Below, one piece after another: positions 60,008 through 64,000 of a stretch of 64,000 bases of DNA (within the stretch, counting starts at the first letter, position 1; the number at the start of each line of letters is the position of its first letter). The stretch lies in contig NZ_PCOT01000012.1 of the NCBI RefSeq assembly GCF_002979415.1, positions 36,114 to 100,113 of the forward strand. Direction: 5' to 3'. Under the pieces are notes generated by a model. That model did not search any database. It had not been told where the DNA came from and worked only from the letters and a program-made list of their open reading frames with translations. Origin of the DNA: Microbacterium sp. MYb72 (GTDB lineage: Bacteria; Actinomycetota; Actinomycetes; Actinomycetales; Microbacteriaceae). The position numbers and the translations under genes were made by a program.

Positions 60008-61323
60008 CGGTTCGCGATCGCCACGTCGGAGAAGGACTTCGCGAAGTCTTCCATGCTCATCGTGAAACTTCCATCGTCGGGGTTGTTCAGCACGCCTCCG
60101 GCATCGGTGATCGCCGACTCGTGCCCGGCGTTGTGACCCCACGGATTGCGGATCACCACGTACTGCGTGCCGTCGACCTCGTACGCCTTGGTCACGGTCA
60201 GCGCATGGCCGCCGCCCTCGAAGCCGAGCTGGCCGTTGGTCGCACAGGCGGCGACGGGTCGGTGGTTCCCGAGCGCGTCCTTCATCTCGCCGAAGCTGTC
60301 ATCGATGTCGTTGCCTCCGGTCACGAAGTCCCAGAATCCGGCGTCGTCGTCTTTGGTGTCGGCTCCGTGCCCGAAGATGTCCTCCATGACATCCTGCGGC
60401 CAGCCGCCCTCGAACTCCTTGTAGCTGCCCTCGTGGATGACGTAGGCCGCCTCGATGACGCGCACCCAGTCGGCCTGGCTGTTGTCGAGGAACTGGTCGC
60501 TGCTGACCGTGATGTCGCCGTCGGCGAAGTGCACCGTGTAGGTGCCGTCGGGGTTGACGGTGATCATGTCCTTGATCTTCTGCGGGTCGCCGTCGGCGAG
60601 ACCGGCGAGCACGGCCAGCAGGTAGCAGTCGCCGGCTCCTCCCTGGTGGACGTCGCCGGGCTCTGGCTGGCCGTTCGGGAACAGGCTCGAGGATCCGTCA
60701 CCCGGGAGCTTCTCCCCCGACCGGATCGCATCGAGATCGGGCGAGGAGAGGGCGGCCACGGCCTCGTCATACGTGGAGCGCCAGTCGACGACCTTGTTGT
60801 TCCACTGGGTCGCGACCTCGTTCCACGCCTCGCGCGCCGCCCAGATGTCGGCCTCCAGCTGCTGCCGTTTCGCGAGCTCCGTGTCGTAGTCGTCGGAGCC
60901 CTCGACGGGCGCCTCGCCGTCGGCGTAGTCGCCCTGAAGTTCTTTCAGCGCCTTCCAGCGCTCCTGGCATTGCACGGCGAGAGCGTCGAGGCTCTCCTGA
61001 CAGTCGGCGGTCTGCGAGCCGTAGCTGACGAGCGCGAGGCCGACCGGTCCGTAGATGGCGCCGGCGACCGCGATCCGATCGGCGGTGTCGCCGATCGACG
61101 AGCGGAGTTTCTCCGCCGCCTGCCCCGTGATCCGCCACTGCGACATCTCGGAGTCCTTGATCGCGCGCAGCCGGGTGGCGAGCTGGCTCATCACGTTGCC
61201 GTGGTCGGCCATCTTGCGCCCGCTCGAGAAGACGGTCGCGGGTTCGCCCGCCATCGAGCGGATCTCCTCGCCGAGCCCCGGAGCCACGCCCGCAGTACCC
61301 GGTGCGACCTGCTGACCTCCCAT
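60004..61323 (-). CDS. calpain-family (C2) cysteine protease with helical N-terminal export-type domain (439 aa)
   Basis: The C-terminal half is a calpain-like protease: QGGAGDCYLLAVLAGLA holds catalytic Cys233, GHALTVTKAYEV His373 and VVIRNPWG Asn393, in the right order and spacing. The N-terminal 200 residues are helical, polar and without signal peptide (EKLRSSIGDTADRI, then DCQESLDALAVQCQERWKAL), like the WXG100/LXG-type leaders of type VII substrates. The gene follows, two bases after its stop, a WXG100-like gene. Calpain domains are known as toxin heads in bacterial polymorphic toxins, so an exported effector protease is the best guess; a house protease is the alternative. Confidence 0.8.
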   Translation of the reverse strand: MGGQQVAPGTAGVAPGLGEEIRSMAGEPATVFSSGRKMADHGNVMSQLATRLRAIKDSEMSQWRITGQAAEKLRSSIGDTADRIAVAGAIYGPVGLALVSYGSQTADCQESLDALAVQCQERWKALKELQGDYADGEAPVEGSDDYDTELAKRQQLEADIWAAREAWNEVATQWNNKVVDWRSTYDEAVAALSSPDLDAIRSGEKLPGDGSSSLFPNGQPEPGDVHQGGAGDCYLLAVLAGLADGDPQKIKDMITVNPDGTYTVHFADGDITVSSDQFLDNSQADWVRVIEAAYVIHEGSYKEFEGGWPQDVMEDIFGHGADTKDDDAGFWDFVTGGNDIDDSFGEMKDALGNHRPVAACATNGQLGFEGGGHALTVTKAYEVDGTQYVVIRNPWGHNAGHESAITDAGGVLNNPDDGSFTMSMEDFAKSFSDVAIANR

Positions 61324-61324
61324 G

Positions 61325-61606
61325 TCAGAACCACCTGTCCAGGCCGATGTAGGAGTCGATGACGTCGGAGATGTACGTCGAGATGTCTTCGAGCGTCGCG
61401 ATCAGGTCTTCGCGCTTCGGCTCCCACGCCCCGCAGAAGTCAGCGGCAGCCGCACTCAGCTCGGCCATGTCGTAGGGCAGGTCGATCGCACCGGCGATGT
61501 CGGCACTGCGCTCCGGTGCATCCTCCAACTCGCCGATCGCCGTCCTGATCGACGAGCGGATGCCGTCGAGCAGGTCGTAGTCGATGATGACGTCCTGTGC
61601 GCTCAT
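61325..61606 (-). CDS. WXG100-like small helical protein (93 aa)
   Basis: Size and pattern of an ESAT-6/WXG100-superfamily protein: two amphipathic helices (about 10-40 and 46-84) around a bend, no Cys pair, no signal peptide, Trp61 in FCGAWEPKRED at the usual hairpin distance although a strict WxG is lacking. I start at the ATG at 61606, preceded by a G-rich site; the longer frame is not helical. It sits directly before the calpain-like gene, as partner proteins of type VII effectors do. Confidence 0.68.
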   Translation of the reverse strand: MSAQDVIIDYDLLDGIRSSIRTAIGELEDAPERSADIAGAIDLPYDMAELSAAAADFCGAWEPKREDLIATLEDISTYISDVIDSYIGLDRWF

Positions 61607-61732
61607 GCCGTTCCCCCCGGTCTCACCGTCGAGACTATCGACCCGCACGCACGATCCTGAATGGGGAGAAGTGCCCATCCGCGAGAGCGTGTGATGCTCG
61701 CGAGCGATCTCGGCGGGATGGGAGACGGGTCT

Positions 61733-62212
61733 CTATCCGGCCGAAGGCCGGTACCACAGCGGGTCGCCGTCGCACAGGGGGACCCCGAACCGGTACCAGA
61801 CCGCGTCGCTGTTCGGCGGCAGGTACGGCCCGATCACGACCACGCCGTCAGGGGTGTCGACCAGCATCATCTGGCCTTTCATCTGCCGCCACGTCGCCCG
61901 ACCGCTGTAGACGGAAGACCCGTCCCACTCCACGCACGTGTCTCCGTCTGTCGTTCGCGTGGAGCCGACGGGGAACCCCTGCAGAACGGCGACGCCGCCA
62001 TCGTCGAGCGTGAGACGCCCGGTCGCCCCGCCTGCGGCACCGCCGGAGTCCTCCGGCGCCAACTCGACCGGAACTCCTGCCAGCTCCTCGATGCGACTTC
62101 TGGACGCCCCGGTTGCTATCGATGACGCGACGACGATCCCCGCGAGGAGGGCGACGAGCGTGACGATGACGACGGCGAATGCTCGGCTGCGCTGATCGGA
62201 TGCGTAGGCCAT
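61733..62212 (-). CDS. single-helix membrane protein with exposed domain (159 aa)
   Basis: Unknown function. N-terminal membrane helix (about residues 10-33, AFAVVIVTLVALLAGIVVASS) and an exposed beta-rich part with one Cys pair (DTCVEWDG and VPLCDGDP), close in build to the products of 62830 and 63393: the run GRLTLDDGGVAVLQGFPVG ... W ... MMLVDTPDGVVVIGPYL parallels GRWAMDADGHLRIDTDAGVALFAPWPG there. This points to duplication of one fold within the array. The start overlaps the previous stop by one base. Confidence 0.7.
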   Translation of the reverse strand: MAYASDQRSRAFAVVIVTLVALLAGIVVASSIATGASRSRIEELAGVPVELAPEDSGGAAGGATGRLTLDDGGVAVLQGFPVGSTRTTDGDTCVEWDGSSVYSGRATWRQMKGQMMLVDTPDGVVVIGPYLPPNSDAVWYRFGVPLCDGDPLWYRPSAG

Positions 62213-62655
62213 CAGATCCCCCGCCTTCGGGCGACGAGACCGCAGGCGATGAGGGCGATGAATGCCGATGTCGCGACGACCGGCGGGAGGACGGTCAGCA
62301 TCAGTGAGCTCACCGTCCATCCCTCCGAGCCGAGATAGCCGGGAGCGACGGCCAGCCAGACCGCCGTCGGGGTCAGGCTCACGAGCGCGCCGCTGACAAG
62401 CCAGGCGGAGAGCGCCGCCCTCGGGGTCGCCGGGCTCCACCCCTGCACGACCAGTGCGAACGCCAGCGTGAGGACAGCACCGATACCTACGACCCCGATG
62501 CAGCCCCGCAGCGCAGAGAGATTCCGTGCCGGGACATCCTGCCAAGGGATGCTCCCGAAGATCCACGTATCGAGAACGAGCACGACAGCCCCGATCGCCA
62601 GCGTGAGCCCGACCTGACGCAGCATCGAGGTGAACGGCATCCGTCGCGGGTTCAC
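62212..62655 (-). CDS. four-helix membrane protein (147 aa)
   Basis: Four predicted membrane helices (about residues 12-33, 47-70, 80-103, 118-142) with short loops and a basic end VARRRGI. Unknown function. The GTG at 62655 has GGGAG seven bases upstream and overlaps the preceding small frame. Multi-helix proteins of this size beside exported toxins often give immunity, here only a suggestion. Confidence 0.68.
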   Translation of the reverse strand: MNPRRMPFTSMLRQVGLTLAIGAVVLVLDTWIFGSIPWQDVPARNLSALRGCIGVVGIGAVLTLAFALVVQGWSPATPRAALSAWLVSGALVSLTPTAVWLAVAPGYLGSEGWTVSSLMLTVLPPVVATSAFIALIACGLVARRRGI

Positions 62656-62891
62656 CCTCGGACTCCCGCATCGACGGGCGGAATGGAGACGGCGGCGTCG
62701 TCTCTGCCCCGTGCGAAGTCATCAGCGGATCTCAGCGAAACGGTCATCACCTCAGCCTCACGGCACACTGCCGAGAGGCACCCCTGAGTCTGCTGGAAAT
62801 CCGCCGAAGGGCCCCACCCGGTCACGACATCATCGTCTGCTCGGAGTCCGAGCGGCGAAGTCTGCTGGCGAACCATCGCAGAGTTCTTCAT
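62652..62891 (-). CDS. questionable small gene (79 aa) in the array
   Basis: An ATG with GGGGGAG five bases upstream opens a 79-codon frame that overlaps the upstream gene by 62 bases and ends in a GTGA overlap with the next. The product has no helix or domain. An internal ATG at 62748 begins a 31-codon frame whose surroundings match the right end of the window (see findings). It may be a real small gene or the decayed start of a duplicated one. Confidence 0.35.
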   Translation of the reverse strand: MKNSAMVRQQTSPLGLRADDDVVTGWGPSADFQQTQGCLSAVCREAEVMTVSLRSADDFARGRDDAAVSIPPVDAGVRG

Positions 62892-63303
62892 GGATGCTCC
62901 CCCAATCGACGCCGTCGAATCGCCCCGGCCACGGTGCGAAGAGGGCCACGCCCGCGTCCGTGTCGATTCTCAGATGACCATCCGCATCCATCGCCCATCG
63001 CCCCGTTCCCGAGAAGGTCGTCGGATCTGCGGCGACGCAGCGATCCCCGGCATCCCCTTCGCCGATCTCCCCGACGAGCAGGTCTGCAACGCGAGCCGAA
63101 CCGTCTTCACGCAACTCGATCGTCGACTTCTCCCAGGGCACGCCCTGCTCCGGCGTCGCGGCCGTCCATCTGATCGGGAACACCAGTTGGTCTCCGGGCC
63201 CGCTACGCGTGGAGCCGACGATCACGATAACTGCGATCACCGACGCGCTCGCGGCCAACGCAATCATGATCAATACCCGCATCAAGCGCTTACTCATCGA
63301 CAA
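62830..63303 (-). CDS. single-helix membrane protein with exposed domain (157 aa)
   Basis: N-terminal membrane helix (about residues 8-30, LIMIALAASASVIAVIVIVG), then an exposed beta-rich part with Cys in DRCVAADP and EELCDGSPAD. The late segment GRWAMDADGHLRIDTDAGVALFAPWPGRFDGVDW is like a similar stretch in the product of 61733. A TTG start at 63303 has GGGAG seven bases upstream; the ATG two codons later is the alternative. Unknown function; member of the duplicated exposed-domain set. Confidence 0.65.
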   Translation of the reverse strand: MSMSKRLMRVLIMIALAASASVIAVIVIVGSTRSGPGDQLVFPIRWTAATPEQGVPWEKSTIELREDGSARVADLLVGEIGEGDAGDRCVAADPTTFSGTGRWAMDADGHLRIDTDAGVALFAPWPGRFDGVDWGSIHEELCDGSPADFAARTPSRR

Positions 63304-63325
63304 GCTGGATCTCCCGGGACGGTGT

Positions 63326-63403
63326 TCATCCGCCGAAGAACCCGATTCCGGTGATGAAGGCGCCGAACACGATGATCGGACTGATGATGACCTCAGGAGA
63401 CAC
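63326..63403 (-). CDS. possible 25-residue hydrophobic peptide
   Basis: A GTG at 63403 lies five bases after AAGGA and opens a 25-codon frame overlapping the end of the upstream lipoprotein gene by 11 bases. The product starts MSPEVIISP and is otherwise one hydrophobic stretch (IIVFGAFITGIGFFGG), a membrane-inserting peptide. Its stop is 23 bases before the next start. Too short for routine gene calling; could be a real small membrane protein or the remnant of a longer one. Confidence 0.4.
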   Translation of the reverse strand: MSPEVIISPIIVFGAFITGIGFFGG

Positions 63404-63899
63404 GCGCGTCCTTACGCATCCAGAAGATCTGACTGTCGGTCGCACTGTCCGGGTCCATCACGGAGTCGAGGAAGATCTTCAGCTCCAGCTCCCCCGACCC
63501 GCTGTCCCAGACGTCAGACGACCAGCCTGTGCGCGCACAGTCGCCACTCTCGATCGAGAAGACCAACGAATAGACGAGATCCGGGCTGACGCTTCGCCAT
63601 GAGCCACCGAAATCGACGAGATCGTCCCCGTTCAGATCCTCAACGGTGTCTGCAGATCTCGCCGAGCAGACGAGATTCCGGGGCCACGACGAGGCCACAA
63701 ACGTCCCATCCGCCGATATGACGAGACTCACGGCGTGATCTCCAGACTCCTGCCCCCAGACTCCCACCAGTTCGCGCTCATCGACGTCGTAGGCGATGTT
63801 CCGCAGAGCGCACCCCGTCAGAGTCAGCGCAGACGCGATCACGGCGACGGACAGCATCCACCGTGCCGACCACGTCACCACGTCACGGCCTCGCTCCAC
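63393..63899 (-). CDS. putative lipoprotein (168 aa)
   Basis: Signal peptide with lipobox LTLTGC (Cys30), then an exposed domain: ELVGVWGQESGDHAVSLVISADGTFVASSWPRNLVC, a lipocalin-like start (GxW then strands), with two further Cys (NLVC, GDCARTG). Proteins of this type occur as tandem families in Microbacteriaceae. The GTG at 63899 is taken as start, but GTG codons six or seven codons later fit a shorter signal peptide. First complete gene of the array; upstream members may lie beyond the window. Confidence 0.68.
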   Translation of the reverse strand: MERGRDVVTWSARWMLSVAVIASALTLTGCALRNIAYDVDERELVGVWGQESGDHAVSLVISADGTFVASSWPRNLVCSARSADTVEDLNGDDLVDFGGSWRSVSPDLVYSLVFSIESGDCARTGWSSDVWDSGSGELELKIFLDSVMDPDSATDSQIFWMRKDARVS

Positions 63900-63925
63900 G
63901 CGATCGGCTCGGCTTAGATGTCCAG

Positions 63926-63945
63926 CCCCGGACCAGAGTCCGGGG
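63926..63945. terminator. hairpin upstream of the array's first complete gene
   Basis: CCCCGGAC (63926-63933) and GTCCGGGG (63938-63945) form a perfect 8-bp stem with a four-base loop. It may end an upstream transcript entering from the right, or attenuate the array. Confidence 0.45.
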
Positions 63946-63962
63946 CGACGTCACGACAATAC

Positions 63963-64000
63963 TCAGGGGAACGGTCATCCCCGCGCCCTCGCGGCGCACT
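63963..64000 (-). repeat. homologue of the segment at 62733-62770
   Basis: The last 38 bases of the window read on the minus strand agree closely and without gaps with bases 62770-62733, including a shared ATGACCGTT and the following ctgag. Both open 31-codon frames that run into the start of the next gene. A duplicated gene-start module is indicated. Confidence 0.5.

Noticed and set aside
1..64000. tRNA, rRNA, riboswitch or insertion sequence
   Set aside because: No cloverleaf-like sequence with a T-loop GTTCRANNC in context, no rRNA core sequence and no transposase-like frame with terminal repeats was noticed in the gaps; the gaps are short and mostly explained by promoters, hairpins and repeats.

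Overview
The window is chromosomal DNA from a high-GC (about 70%) Gram-positive actinobacterium. Gene content and order point to the Microbacteriaceae and most likely Microbacterium: a monoderm-type coproporphyrin-dependent heme cluster, a GTG-rich start usage, very short or absent 5' leaders, LAxTG-type sortase signals and the characteristic short intergenic repeats. Almost all of it is ordinary single-copy housekeeping and transport DNA with tightly packed, often ATGA/GTGA-overlapping genes. I see no rRNA, tRNA, insertion sequence, prophage or CRISPR array.

Layout. 1-9.3 kb: end of a D,D-carboxypeptidase, a heterodimeric ABC exporter pair, a 3-hydroxyisobutyryl-CoA hydrolase-like enzyme, and an ABC ATPase carrying a very long acidic and histidine-rich tail. 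9.4-21 kb: heme synthesis (hemL, hemB, hemD, hemC, hemQ, hemY/cgoX and hemE leftward, hemA rightward), interrupted by a three-gene membrane cassette and an epimerase; no ferrochelatase is present here. 21-27.8 kb: a small membrane coiled-coil protein, a DNA glycosylase-like protein, an epoxide hydrolase divergent from a WYL regulator, glycyl-tRNA synthetase and a peptide transporter. 27.8-31.5 kb: a five-gene leftward operon coding for a small secreted two-cysteine peptide, a lipoprotein, an adaptor-like protein and an ABC ATPase/permease. 31.5-46.8 kb: acetyltransferase, HIT-like protein, MFS and MATE exporters, an inactive beta-lactamase-fold protein, an M13 peptidase, a two-component system facing a DM13 lipoprotein/DoxX pair, an rRNA/tRNA methyltransferase, and a manganese module (mntH ... 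mntR). 46.8-59.1 kb: a LATTG-anchored surface glycosidase-like protein, HAD phosphatases, anmK, a ROK kinase, pyrE, glcG-like/malate synthase G, exonuclease III. 59.1-64.0 kb: a leftward, translationally coupled array of lipoproteins and small membrane proteins around a WXG100-like protein and a calpain-family cysteine protease.

The most interesting parts are (i) the 59-64 kb array, which looks like a type VII-type secreted protease effector with its partner and candidate immunity proteins; (ii) the 27.8-31.5 kb secreted peptide/ABC operon; (iii) three separated small proteins with one N-terminal membrane helix followed by in-frame tandem coiled-coil repeats; (iv) the His-rich tail on a stand-alone ABC ATPase; and (v) stacked 24-bp, 19-bp and 51-bp tandem repeats at the 3' end of hemE. 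A further pattern runs through the window: many genes have a TANNNT -10 hexamer ending exactly 6 or 7 bases before the start codon, the layout expected for leaderless transcripts. This pattern was used to choose several start codons.
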